From an uncultured Caulobacteraceae bacterium (lineage in GTDB: Bacteria; Pseudomonadota; Alphaproteobacteria; Caulobacterales; Caulobacteraceae), in NCBI GenBank assembly GCA_903884915.1, contig CAISGS010000075.1:1-14794 (forward strand): 14,794 nucleotides of DNA, given 5' to 3'. The position numbers and the translations under genes are program-made. Shown piece after piece: positions 1 through 7,480 of the stretch. The notes under the pieces were generated by a model, which saw nothing but the letters and a program-made list of their open reading frames with translations, was not told the origin of the DNA and did no database searches. Position 1 is the stretch's first letter. Each line of letters begins with the position of its first letter.

Positions 1-37
1 CGCCTTCGCGGGGAACTCGGATGAGTAGAATTTCTCA

Positions 38-59
38 GGGAGAGGGTTGGGTGAGGGGG
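38..59. repeat. G-rich dispersed-repeat-like arm
   Basis: A purine-rich tract just downstream of the LysR gene reads GGGAGAGGG followed by TTGGGTGAGGGGG. From memory, its complement (CCCCCTCACCC then AACCCTCTCCC) resembles one arm of a short intergenic palindromic repeat common in many proteobacterial genomes. The matching opposite arm, expected before position 38, is not visible, so this would be a half or degenerate copy. Nothing else is evident in positions 1-61. Confidence 0.3.
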
Positions 60-61
60 AT

Positions 62-994
62 TTAACCCGCCTTCAAAAGCTGCTCAGTCTCAGCCGCATT
101 CTGGGCGACCCAGTCGACAAAGGTCTTGATGCGGTAATTTTCTTTCATGTCGCGGCGGCAGATCAGCCCCCATTCGCCCGGGCAAATGGCCTTGTGGGTG
201 ACGGGCCGCACCAGTCTTCCCGAGGCGAGATCTTGGGTCACGAAGGGGCCGTTGACCAGTGCTATGGCCTCGTTGTCCAAGGCCAGTTCCAGCGCCACCG
301 CCAAGGTATCGACGACCATAAATTGGGACCCAGGATCAAAGGCGACGCCAGCCGATTCAAACCAGGTATGCCAGTTTTGAACCTCGGTATTGATGGTCAC
401 CAAAGGCCGCTTGAGCAGGTCCGCGACCTTGGGATTTGGCCCCAACTGCGCGGCCATTTGAGGGCTGCAGACGGGATAGAGGCCATATTCAAACAGAGGC
501 GTCCAATGGAAATGCCGGGGGTCGGGTACCGTCTCGCAATAGACGAGGCCCACATCGGCATGGACATCATCAAATTCCCACTCGACCGCGCAGGTGCTGA
601 GGATCAGCTTAATATCGGAATGGTCCTGCAAAAATTGCGGCGCGCGCTTGGCCAGCCAACGGATCGACGCCGTCACATAGGTCTGGACCCGCAAGGGCTT
701 GTCGATCGAATGGCGCCGAGCGGCCTCGACCCCTGCAATGAGCGATTCAAACGCCGCGCGGACGTATGGATAGAGCGCCCGGCCCTCTTCGGTCGAAACG
801 ATCCGGCGGCCCTCCTGAACGAACAGGGTCACGCCGAGGGCCTCTTCGATCAGTTGGACCTGATGGCTGACCGCTGGATGGGTTAGGCAAAGCTCTTCGG
901 CCGCCTCGCGGATGCTCTGGTGGCGGGTGGCCGCCTCAAAACCGCGCAGGGACTTGAGCGGCGGCAGCTTTCGAAGATCAAATTTATTTTGCAC
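62..994 (-). CDS. LysR-family transcriptional regulator (GcvA-like)
   Basis: This is a 310-residue protein of normal LysR length. Residues about 12-70 form the winged helix-turn-helix; the segment around 28-58 (IREAAEELCLTHPAVSHQV, then a long helix ending in LGVTLF) is the classic LysR DNA-binding signature. Residues about 98-300 match the periplasmic-binding-protein-like effector domain. The N-terminal phrase PPLKSLRGFEAATRH is typical of the GcvA/AmpR-like branch. The start is GTG at 994, because no ATG precedes the HTH and this start gives the family's usual N-terminus; the ribosome site before it is weak (GGTGAT). It lies 91 bp downstream of the GMC gene on the same strand, so it may be co-transcribed with the enzyme operon or use its own promoter. 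By proximity it is the likely regulator of that operon. The family call is secure, but the effector is unknown. Confidence 0.93.
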   Translation of the reverse strand: MQNKFDLRKLPPLKSLRGFEAATRHQSIREAAEELCLTHPAVSHQVQLIEEALGVTLFVQEGRRIVSTEEGRALYPYVRAAFESLIAGVEAARRHSIDKPLRVQTYVTASIRWLAKRAPQFLQDHSDIKLILSTCAVEWEFDDVHADVGLVYCETVPDPRHFHWTPLFEYGLYPVCSPQMAAQLGPNPKVADLLKRPLVTINTEVQNWHTWFESAGVAFDPGSQFMVVDTLAVALELALDNEAIALVNGPFVTQDLASGRLVRPVTHKAICPGEWGLICRRDMKENYRIKTFVDWVAQNAAETEQLLKAG

Positions 995-1010
995 GCCAGA
1001 TCACCGCTGT

Positions 1011-1059
1011 TTGGCTGGTTCAGAGACCATAAGCTTACCAGCAGATTGGCTGATTGGTA
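1011..1059. promoter_or_regulatory. Candidate control region upstream of the LysR gene
   Basis: The 91-bp gap between the GMC stop and the LysR start holds two near-identical direct repeats, TTGGCTGGTT (1011-1020) and TTGGCTGATT (1046-1055), 35 bp apart. An inverted repeat TACCA (1036-1040) / TGGTA (1055-1059) overlaps the second copy. LysR proteins usually bind partly symmetric sites near their own promoters, so autoregulation is plausible. The T-run lies on the wrong side of the inverted repeat for a minus-strand terminator. No convincing -35/-10 pair was found. Confidence 0.3.
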
Positions 1060-1085
1060 GAAAAAATTGACCGGTTGGGCGAGGG

Positions 1086-2705
1086 TTACTGCCCGCGATC
1101 CTCGAGCACCATGGATGCGCCCTTTTCAGCCACCATCACGGTCGGGGCATTGGTATTGCCTGAGGTCACGGTCGGGAAGATCGAGGCGTCAATGACCCTA
1201 AGGCCCTTGATCCCATGGACCCGAAGCCGGGCATCGACCACCGAAAGGGCCGGATCAGAGCCCATCATGCAGGTTCCAACCGGGTGATAGACCGTGTCGG
1301 CACGCTGGCGAAAATCCTCCAGCAGCTCTTCATCGGTCTGAAGATGAGCGCCGGGCACCAGTTCCTCCGTGATGATATCAGCCAAGGGCTTGGTAGAAGC
1401 GAGGGTGCGCAATAGCCGGTTGCCGACAATGGCCTCTTGGATGTCCTTGTCCGTGGACAGATAGTTGGGCTGGATCGAGGGATAGGCCGATGGGTCGGCA
1501 GAGACGATCTTCAACGATCCCCGGCTGGTCGGCTTGCAGGCATTGAACGACAGAAGGAAGGCCGAGAACGGGTCCGGATTCATCAGCTTGCGCTCGGACA
1601 GGGGCGTCTTGGTATAGCTGACCGGGCTGAAATAGAGCTGAAGGTTGGGGAAGGGCTGGCTAGGGTCACTGCGCACAAAGCCGCCGCCCTGATTGACGCT
1701 CATCGACAGGGGCCCGCCCCGGTTCCACAGATAGTGAAGGCCCGCCTTGACCTTGCCCAGCAGGGGACCAAGCTCGTCATTCAGGGTCGGGCGGCGGGAT
1801 TTGTAGAAATAGGATACCGCCAGATGGTCTTGCATGTTCTTGCCCACAGCCGAGGCATTAAGAACCGGTGAAATACCCAGCGAAGCCAAGTGCGCCGCCT
1901 CGCCAACGCCAGACAGTTGCAGAAGCTGAGGCGAATTGATCGAGCCGCCGCAGAGGATCACCTCGCACCGCGCCTTGACCTGAACGGTATGACCGCCGCG
2001 CCTATATTCCACGCCGGTGGCCTGCTGGCCCTCAAACAGGATGCGCGTGACCTGAGCCTTGGTGCGCAGGGCGACATTGGACCGTTTCAAGGCCGGGCGC
2101 AGGAACGCATTGGCGCTGGAGGCGCGCAGGCCCCTGTCGGTATTGATCTGATAGATGCCGACACCCTCTGGCGAGGGACCGTTGAAATCATCCGTATGGG
2201 CAAAGCCTAGCGCCTCGCCAGTCTTGATGAAGTCTTGGCACAGGGGATGGGCGCGGCGGGTAATGTCGGTGACATGGATCGGCCCGCCCGCGCCATGATG
2301 GGGGCTGGCCCCGTGATCATGGTCTTCGGACTTGCGGAAATAGGGCAGGACATCATCCCAGCTCCAACCGGGATTACCCATAGCTTGCCACTGATCAAAA
2401 TCGTGCGGCTGGCCTCGGACATAGACCATGGCATTGATCGAGCCAGACCCGCCAATGACCTTGCCCCGCGGCCAATAGCTGATGCGGCCACCCAGATTGG
2501 GTTCGGCCTCAGTATCATACATCCAGTTGATCGAGCGGTCGAAGAAGGTGCGGCCATAGCCGATGGGAAGCTGAATCCAGACCGTTCGGTCCGACCCACC
2601 TGCCTCTAGCACCAACACGGTGGACTTTCCGTCCGCGGACAGACGGTTAGCAACGACGCAGCCTGCCGTGCCTGCGCCGACGATCACATAATCAAAACTG
2701 TCCAT
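1086..2705 (-). CDS. GMC-family FAD-dependent alcohol/choline dehydrogenase-like oxidoreductase
   Basis: This 539-residue flavoprotein has the length of bacterial GMC oxidoreductases. The FAD-binding Rossmann motif is G10-x-G12-x-x-G15 (VIVGAGTAG), with LEAGG at 33-37. GMC signature 1 ([14 protein letters not shown]) lies at about 80-93 and signature 2 ([14 protein letters not shown]) at about 253-266. The expected active-site pair is H474 in [10 protein letters not shown] and N517 in [10 protein letters not shown]. Family members oxidise alcohols to aldehydes using FAD; choline, polyethylene glycol, fatty or aromatic alcohols are all possible and the sequence does not decide. No signal peptide is seen, so it is probably cytoplasmic. 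The ATG at 2705 shares its A with the upstream TGA stop (TGATG), suggesting translational coupling; an in-frame GTG at 2708 is the alternative. The gene is the last enzyme of the operon. With the aldehyde dehydrogenase it suggests alcohol-to-acid oxidation. Confidence 0.93.
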   Translation of the reverse strand: MDSFDYVIVGAGTAGCVVANRLSADGKSTVLVLEAGGSDRTVWIQLPIGYGRTFFDRSINWMYDTEAEPNLGGRISYWPRGKVIGGSGSINAMVYVRGQPHDFDQWQAMGNPGWSWDDVLPYFRKSEDHDHGASPHHGAGGPIHVTDITRRAHPLCQDFIKTGEALGFAHTDDFNGPSPEGVGIYQINTDRGLRASSANAFLRPALKRSNVALRTKAQVTRILFEGQQATGVEYRRGGHTVQVKARCEVILCGGSINSPQLLQLSGVGEAAHLASLGISPVLNASAVGKNMQDHLAVSYFYKSRRPTLNDELGPLLGKVKAGLHYLWNRGGPLSMSVNQGGGFVRSDPSQPFPNLQLYFSPVSYTKTPLSERKLMNPDPFSAFLLSFNACKPTSRGSLKIVSADPSAYPSIQPNYLSTDKDIQEAIVGNRLLRTLASTKPLADIITEELVPGAHLQTDEELLEDFRQRADTVYHPVGTCMMGSDPALSVVDARLRVHGIKGLRVIDASIFPTVTSGNTNAPTVMVAEKGASMVLEDRGQ

Positions 2706-3892
2706 CACAAGACCGGATGCTGGGTCATTTCAAGGTGCAGCATTGAACCCGTGTAGGGATTGGCCTCAGCCACCGCCTCATTCAGCTCAACACCCAATCC
2801 CGGTTCGGATGAGGGGATCACGAACCCGTCTTCCCACTGAACAGGCTTCATCAGGATTTCGCTATGAAAGCCGCCCCAAGTCTCGATGCTTTCAAGGATC
2901 AAGAAATTGGGCGAACAGGCCCCGATCTGGATATTGGCGGCCCCGACCACCGGCCCGCAATAGAGGTGCGGCGCGATCTGGGCGTGATAGACCTCGGCCA
3001 TACCGGCGATCTTCTTAGCCTCTAAAATACCCCCGACCCGGCCCAGATTCATCTGAAGGATCGAGGCGCCCCCGGCCTGTAACAGGCGGTGGAAGTCATA
3101 TTTGGTGCTAAGCCGCTCACCCGTCGCGATGGGGATCGAGGTCGCGCGCGCCACCTTGGCCATCTCGTCAGGAGCATCGGGCGGCACGGGCTCTTCTAGC
3201 CAAAGGGGATCAGAGGCTTCTAGCCGCTTGGCCAAGCGAATGGCGCTCGAGGCCGTCATCTGGCCGTGGGTACCAAACAGCAGGTCTGCTTTTGTGCCGA
3301 CCGCCTCGCGCAGTTGATTGGCAAACCGCTCGGACAGGTCCAGCGCCTCAAGCGACAGTTGGCGACCATCAAAGGCCGTATAGGGACCTGCCGGATCGAA
3401 CTTCAGGGCCGTAAAGCCCATATCCAGATATTCCGCTGCCCGTTCTGCCGCCAGATCAGGGTCATGATAGACGTCGGTCTTATCGCCCGGACGCGGATAG
3501 ATATAGGTGTAGGAGCGAAGGCGCTGATGGACCTGACCACCGAGCAGCTTATAGACCGGCTTGTCGGCCTCCTTGCCAATAATGTCCCAGCAGGCCATCT
3601 CTAGGGCGCTGAGCACCCCCATCAAGGATAGGTCTGAGTGCTGGGTAAAGCCGCTGGAATAGATCCGGCGCCACATAACCTCGATATCGTGCGGGTCCTG
3701 ACCGCGCACATAGCGATCAAACACGTCCTCGATCATCTTGGCCACCAGATGCGGGCTGAAGGGCACGCAATAGGCCTCGCCAATGCCTGAAACATTGCTA
3801 TCCGTGGTCAGCTTCACAAAGACGAAATAGCGTCCGCCGAAATGGGGCGGAGGATTGCCGACCACGAAGGTCTTGATATCGGTCAGTTTCAT
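2705..3892 (-). CDS. Enolase-superfamily mandelate racemase/muconate lactonizing enzyme-like protein with atypical active site
   Basis: This 395-residue protein has an N-terminal capping domain (about 1-125) and a beta/alpha barrel (about 130-370). It resembles D-galactonate dehydratase from memory: EMACWDIIGK near 99-107, KxD at K164-D166, LWLEEP at 230-235, ATGER with E259, the APH motif with H309, and E334. Such enzymes abstract a proton alpha to a carboxylate with Mg2+, often dehydrating or isomerising sugar acids. Two expected acids are changed. The residue aligned with the first metal-binding Asp is G207 (FGTHG, keeping H209), and the Asp that pairs with the catalytic His is N282. It may therefore belong to a divergent subgroup with different metal binding or chemistry. 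The ATG at 3892 starts 11 bp after the aldehyde dehydrogenase stop, and the TGA stop overlaps the GMC start. Superfamily placement is secure; the reaction is not. Confidence 0.88.
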   Translation of the reverse strand: MKLTDIKTFVVGNPPPHFGGRYFVFVKLTTDSNVSGIGEAYCVPFSPHLVAKMIEDVFDRYVRGQDPHDIEVMWRRIYSSGFTQHSDLSLMGVLSALEMACWDIIGKEADKPVYKLLGGQVHQRLRSYTYIYPRPGDKTDVYHDPDLAAERAAEYLDMGFTALKFDPAGPYTAFDGRQLSLEALDLSERFANQLREAVGTKADLLFGTHGQMTASSAIRLAKRLEASDPLWLEEPVPPDAPDEMAKVARATSIPIATGERLSTKYDFHRLLQAGGASILQMNLGRVGGILEAKKIAGMAEVYHAQIAPHLYCGPVVGAANIQIGACSPNFLILESIETWGGFHSEILMKPVQWEDGFVIPSSEPGLGVELNEAVAEANPYTGSMLHLEMTQHPVL

Positions 3893-3903
3893 CGAGGCGA
3901 GCC

Positions 3904-5334
3904 TTAAGTGTAGAAGCCGTTGACGGACTTATATTCGATAAAGTCGTGAAGGCCGAATTCGCCCCACTCGCGGCCATTGCCCGACTGTTTAAAGCCGCCA
4001 AAGGGCGAGCAATAGTCTTGGCCTGCGCCGTTTAGATGGACGCTGCCGGCCCGGATACGGCGCGCGACATAGCGGGCCTTGTCCTTGTCGGCGCACTGGA
4101 CATAGGCGGCGAGGCCGTAGGGGGTGTCATTGGCGATAGCGATGGCCTCGTCCACATTGGCAAAGGGGATCAGGCAAAGGACCGGGCCAAAGACCTCTTC
4201 GCGGGCGATGGTCATCTGGTTGGTGACATCGGCAAAGATGGTTGGCTTGACATAGTAGCCGCGCTCGAACCCAGAGGGCTTGCCGACGCCGCCCGCAACC
4301 ACCCGCGCGCCCTCGTCGATGCCGACCTGGATCAGGTGCTGGATCTTGTCGAACTGAACCTTGCTGACCACGGGACCCAGATGGGGGCCAGGCTGGGTGG
4401 GATCGCCCAGCGTCACCGTCGCGGCGACCTTGGCGGCAATTTCGACCACGCGCTCATAGACCGAGGCCTCGACCAGCATCCGGGTCGGGGCGTTGCAGGA
4501 CTGGCCGCTATTGTTGAAACAGTGGCGCACGCCGCGCTCGACCGCCGCCTCAAGGTCGCTGTCGGCAAAGACGATGTTGGGAGACTTGCCGCCCAGCTCT
4601 TGCGACACCCGCTTGACCGTATCGGCAGCGGACTTGGCGACCATGATCCCGGCCTTGGTCGAGCCGGTGAAGGAGACCATATCGACCTCAGGATGACTGG
4701 TCAGATCATTGCCGACCGAGGCCCCGGTGCCATGGACCATATTGAACACACCGGCGGGGAAGCCCGCCTCGTCGATGAACTCTGCAAAGAGCTGAGCTGA
4801 CAGGGGCGAGACCTCACTGGGCTTAAGCACGATGGTGCAGCCAGCGGTCAGGGCCGGGCCAATCTTGGCGGCCAACTGATTGATCGGCCAGTTCCACGGC
4901 GTGATCAGGACGCAGACCCCGACCGGCTCCAGGATCAGATTTGCGCTCGAGCCCATCTTACGTTCCCAATCCAGCGCGTCAGCGGCTTGCAAGGTCGCAT
5001 CCAGATGGCCGGGACCGCAGGCGGCTTGACTACTATGCGACAGATCAAAGGGAGCCCCCATCTCGGTCGTGATGGCCTTGACCATCTCGTCATAGCGCCG
5101 CTCGAAGATGGCGATCAGCTTTTGGACCAGCACCTTGCGCTCGGCATAGGTCGTCAGGCCAAAATCGGCAAAGGCCCGGCGCGCGGCCATGACCGCCAGA
5201 TCCACATCGTCGGCCTCGCAGATGGCGATCTCGGCAACTGTGTCTTCGGTTGCGGGATTGATCACGTCCATCCGGCCCTGACCGCTAAGCGGCAACACCC
5301 AGCGACCGTCTATATAAGATTTCAGCAGGGTCAT
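3904..5334 (-). CDS. NAD(P)-dependent aldehyde dehydrogenase family protein
   Basis: This is a full-length aldehyde dehydrogenase of 476 residues, which oxidises aldehydes to carboxylic acids with NAD(P)+. All landmarks are intact: TPWNWP (145-150) with the oxyanion-hole Asn N148, cofactor-binding K171 in KPSEVSP, FTGSTKAG (222-229), general base E246 in QELGGKSP, nucleophile C280 in NNSGQSCNAP, and E380 in REEVFGPV. The C-terminal PFGGFKQSGNGRE (444-456) is typical. No signal peptide is seen, so it is cytoplasmic. The ATG at 5334 follows a good ribosome site (AAAGGA, about 7 nt away). It is the first gene of the three-enzyme minus-strand unit and its likely partner is the GMC alcohol dehydrogenase. 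The substrate is unknown. An inverted repeat and a palindrome lie upstream and may control it. Confidence 0.95.
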   Translation of the reverse strand: MTLLKSYIDGRWVLPLSGQGRMDVINPATEDTVAEIAICEADDVDLAVMAARRAFADFGLTTYAERKVLVQKLIAIFERRYDEMVKAITTEMGAPFDLSHSSQAACGPGHLDATLQAADALDWERKMGSSANLILEPVGVCVLITPWNWPINQLAAKIGPALTAGCTIVLKPSEVSPLSAQLFAEFIDEAGFPAGVFNMVHGTGASVGNDLTSHPEVDMVSFTGSTKAGIMVAKSAADTVKRVSQELGGKSPNIVFADSDLEAAVERGVRHCFNNSGQSCNAPTRMLVEASVYERVVEIAAKVAATVTLGDPTQPGPHLGPVVSKVQFDKIQHLIQVGIDEGARVVAGGVGKPSGFERGYYVKPTIFADVTNQMTIAREEVFGPVLCLIPFANVDEAIAIANDTPYGLAAYVQCADKDKARYVARRIRAGSVHLNGAGQDYCSPFGGFKQSGNGREWGEFGLHDFIEYKSVNGFYT

Positions 5335-5356
5335 AGTCGGTCCTTTAGATCAGCCA

Positions 5357-5378
5357 CCTCTGTGCCGTTGAACAGAGG
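5357..5378. promoter_or_regulatory. Inverted repeat in the leader of the catabolic operon
   Basis: CCTCTG (5357-5362) and CAGAGG (5373-5378) are perfect 6-bp arms separated by 10 bp. They lie about 23 bp before the aldehyde dehydrogenase start on the minus strand, next to its ribosome site. It could be a protein-binding site or a small leader hairpin. A 6-bp repeat can arise by chance. Confidence 0.3.
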
Positions 5379-5430
5379 CAGTGACGATAGGCCAGAGCCG
5401 ATCTCAAGCCACGGCGCAATTGGATGCCAG

Positions 5431-5470
5431 ATCATAACATTTTTCGATGCAGCCCTATCTTGCGAGATAG
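5431..5470 (-). promoter_or_regulatory. Candidate promoter and operator for the ALDH-enolase-GMC operon
   Basis: On the minus strand a -10-like TATGAT occupies 5436-5431. Upstream of it, 5455-5470 carries the 16-bp palindrome CTATCTTGCGAGATAG, whose 6-bp arms are perfect and whose centre is 4 bp. The palindrome sits 18 bp from the -10 element, where a -35 box would be, and no TTGACA-like -35 is visible. That arrangement suits an activator-dependent or repressor-blocked promoter. The half-sites do not form a perfect T-N11-A LysR box (the symmetric T and A are 12 bp apart), so the protein that binds it is uncertain. The rest of the 292-bp gap 5335-5626 shows no gene. Confidence 0.35.
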
Positions 5471-5626
5471 AAACGGAGATTATGGGCCCAAATCGGTCGA
5501 AGTCTCTGAATTATCGATCTTTCCGCTCGATATGACAAAGGCCCCATTGACTGGCATAAGGCTAAGATCTTGAACGGCTCTTGGGCCTGCTTGGCAGGTT
5601 CAACGCCCCAGACATAGAGGTTCCGG

Positions 5627-6940
5627 ATGACGCGTCCCTTCCTGCCCTTGGCCATCATCCTGTCCCTTGCCTCTTCGGCAGTGTTCGCGGCCTCCCCGCC
5701 CAGTCGTCCGGGCGTCGATGCGCCAGAACTGGCCGCTCTTGGGACCCACGCGGTCGGCTATCGCAGCCTGACCCTGATTCAGCCGCAGCAGGCCGATCTG
5801 GAACTGTTTGACGCCAAGACCGGTGCCATTCCCAAGACCGATCGCACCTTGCGGATCGACATCTGGTATCCGGCCACCGCCTCTAAGAGCGCTAAGGCCG
5901 TCACCTATAGCTCTGAGTTTCGCGGTGAGCCGCCCCGCCCTCCTGCTGCCTTCACCGTTCCCGGCCTCGCGATCAAGAATGCCAAGCCGGAAGGCAGGGG
6001 CCATCCCTTGGTCATTGTGTCCCATGGCTATAGCAACACGCCGATTGGCATGACGTGGCTCACCGAGAACCTCGCCTCCAAGGGCTATGTCGTCGCGGCC
6101 ATCTATCATCAAGACCCTGATCCTGACCGTTCCACCGCCGTGGTCCGATCTGCGCCATTCCTGCGCCGTCCGCTCGATATTGGCTATGTCGCCCGCACCC
6201 TGCCTGCCTTGCTCGGTGATCAGATTGATCCGAGCAAGATCGCCCTGATCGGCTATTCGATGGGCGGCTATGGCGTGGTGACGGCAGGGGGCGCATCGCT
6301 CGACGCCAATGGCCCGACCATCCGCTTTGGCGGCGGCCCCGGCCTAGAGGTCGCCAAGATTGCCAAGGGTGGTCCCGATGAGGCCTTGAGCAAGGTCGCG
6401 GGCGTCAAGGCCATCGTGGCCATGGCCCCCGCCGGGGGCTCGATGGGCGCCTGGAACGCAGAGGGTCTGGCCAGTATTAAGGCCCCCATGCTGCTCATTG
6501 CGGGCGATCATGATCAGACGGTGGACTACACAACCGGAGCCAAGGCGATCTTTGGCGGCGCGGTCAATTCGGACCGCTATCTACTGACCTTTCATGAGGC
6601 GGGCCACTCGGTCGGGCTCGGTCCGGTGCCCGAAGAGATGATGGGCCAGCTTTGGGATCAGGACTGGTTTGCCGACCCGATCTGGCGGACCGATCGGATC
6701 AACGCCATCAATCTGCACTTCATCACGGCCTTCTTGAACCGCGCCCTGAACGGCAGGAGCGACCTCGACAGCTATCTCAATGTCGCAACGATCGCGTCAG
6801 ATGATGGGGTCTGGGCCTATGATCCGAAGGCACCCTACGGAGCCTATAGCACCGCCACAAATGGGGTGACGGTCTGGAAGGGATTCCAGCGTCGCCATGC
6901 CCGTGGACTCGAACTTCGCCACGCTGCACCGATGCCGTAA
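5627..6940 (+). CDS. Exported alpha/beta-hydrolase (dienelactone hydrolase/acetylhydrolase-like)
   Basis: This 437-residue serine hydrolase appears to be secreted to the periplasm. A signal peptide covers residues 1-21: a short positive start, a hydrophobic run, then a VFA|A cleavage site. The alpha/beta-hydrolase core follows. VSHGYSNT (131-138) supplies the oxyanion-hole region, the nucleophile is S211 in GYSMGG (209-214), the acid is probably D296 in AGDHDQTV, and the base is H327 in EAGHS. The layout resembles bacterial dienelactone-hydrolase-like and PAF-acetylhydrolase-like esterases; the real substrate is unknown. The ATG at 5627 follows AGAGG at good spacing. The gene is divergent from the catabolic operon and shares its 292-bp control region, so co-regulation is possible but unproven. 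Family assignment is firm. Confidence 0.9.
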   Translation: MTRPFLPLAIILSLASSAVFAASPPSRPGVDAPELAALGTHAVGYRSLTLIQPQQADLELFDAKTGAIPKTDRTLRIDIWYPATASKSAKAVTYSSEFRGEPPRPPAAFTVPGLAIKNAKPEGRGHPLVIVSHGYSNTPIGMTWLTENLASKGYVVAAIYHQDPDPDRSTAVVRSAPFLRRPLDIGYVARTLPALLGDQIDPSKIALIGYSMGGYGVVTAGGASLDANGPTIRFGGGPGLEVAKIAKGGPDEALSKVAGVKAIVAMAPAGGSMGAWNAEGLASIKAPMLLIAGDHDQTVDYTTGAKAIFGGAVNSDRYLLTFHEAGHSVGLGPVPEEMMGQLWDQDWFADPIWRTDRINAINLHFITAFLNRALNGRSDLDSYLNVATIASDDGVWAYDPKAPYGAYSTATNGVTVWKGFQRRHARGLELRHAAPMP

Positions 6941-6947
6941 GGTCAAC

Positions 6948-6964
6948 GATTCGAGGCGCGAATC
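6948..6964 (+). terminator. Weak stem-loop after the hydrolase gene
   Basis: GATTCG (6948-6953) pairs with CGAATC (6959-6964) across a 5-nt loop, starting 7 bp after the hydrolase stop. No U-run follows, so it would be at most a weak terminator or an mRNA 3'-end stabiliser. Confidence 0.25.
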
Positions 6965-7052
6965 AGGTCAAGAGCGATTTCCCTTGCTAATTGAGCAGTT
7001 AGGTGAGACCTTGTACCTGTCGAATATCGAAATGGTTCGGTTGCTCTCCTCT

Positions 7053-7070
7053 GCTCGATCTGGATCGAGC
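7053..7070. promoter_or_regulatory. Perfect inverted repeat upstream of the cold-shock gene
   Basis: GCTCGATC (7053-7060) and GATCGAGC (7063-7070) form perfect 8-bp arms around a 2-bp centre, ending 89 bp before the cold-shock start codon. As DNA it could be an operator. As RNA it would form a stable hairpin in a long 5' leader, a region that is temperature-responsive in many csp mRNAs. The transcription start is not identifiable by eye. The rest of 6941-7159 shows no convincing gene. Confidence 0.4.
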
Positions 7071-7159
7071 GCCGGACTTGAACTCCTGACCCCCGCCGAA
7101 TTCTGATCGTGGCCGCAAACTTTGCCGCTACGTCACTCTATGCCGTAAAGGTTTCTATT

Positions 7160-7369
7160 ATGTCCATCGGGACCGTGAAGTGGTTTAACAGCCAAAAGGG
7201 CTTCGGCTTTATCCAACCTAACGACGGCGGCAACGACGTTTTCGTGCACATTTCGGCCGTTGAACGCGCTGGCTTGGGTACGCTGAACGAAGGCCAAAGC
7301 ATCAGCTACGTCCTCGAAAAGGATCAGCGTAGCGGCAAGATGTCTGCTGGCCAGCTGCAAGCTGTCTAA
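7160..7369 (+). CDS. Cold-shock domain protein (CspA family)
   Basis: This small 69-residue protein consists of one cold-shock OB fold, which binds single-stranded RNA and DNA and acts as an RNA chaperone. GTVKWFN at 4-10, RNP1-like KGFGFIQP and RNP2-like VFVHIS are present. The length matches single-domain bacterial Csp proteins. I chose the ATG at 7160 rather than an in-frame upstream start at 7109 because [10 protein letters not shown] is the normal family N-terminus and AAAGG lies about 8 nt before it. The gene stands alone, with a 219-bp upstream gap containing an inverted repeat and a strong stem-loop after it. Whether it is cold-induced or constitutive cannot be told from sequence. Confidence 0.95.
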   Translation: MSIGTVKWFNSQKGFGFIQPNDGGNDVFVHISAVERAGLGTLNEGQSISYVLEKDQRSGKMSAGQLQAV

Positions 7370-7425
7370 AGCCATAACTGGCCGCGACTGACCTTTGGTC
7401 TGGCGCGTTCGGTTCTGACGAAATT

Positions 7426-7459
7426 CTTAGGCCGGTTGGCGAAAGCTAGCCGGCCTAAG
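7426..7459. terminator. Stem-loop terminator with GAAA tetraloop, probably bidirectional
   Basis: The 15-nt arms CTTAGGCCGGTTGGC (7426-7440) and GCTAGCCGGCCTAAG (7445-7459) pair fully as RNA, with two G-U wobbles, around a GAAA loop (7441-7444). It lies between the cold-shock gene (plus) and the methyltransferase gene (minus), which converge on it. Downstream of it on the plus strand is TCTTGTCT, a poor U-tract; on the minus strand AATTTCG follows. The long GC-rich stem and position favour termination of both genes, although the weak U-runs make efficiency uncertain. Confidence 0.75.
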
Positions 7460-7480
7460 TCTTGTCTGGGGCCTAGATCA

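Noticed and set aside
47..886. 279-codon plus-strand open frame opposite the LysR gene
   Set aside because: It mirrors a well-supported LysR gene, has no recognisable domain, and such long antisense frames are common in GC-rich coding DNA.
4036..4800. 254-codon plus-strand open frame opposite the aldehyde dehydrogenase gene
   Set aside because: It is a shadow of the conserved aldehyde dehydrogenase; its low-complexity, Gly/Asp-rich translation shows no motif.
5485..5490. GGGCCC and similar short palindromes in the divergent gap
   Set aside because: Six-base palindromes of this kind are expected by chance in GC-rich DNA.
6897..7106. 69-codon frame overlapping the hydrolase end, with a possible 24-codon start at 7032
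   Set aside because: No ribosome site, no recognisable protein and it spans the inverted repeat; it is more likely csp leader than a gene, though a leader peptide cannot be excluded.
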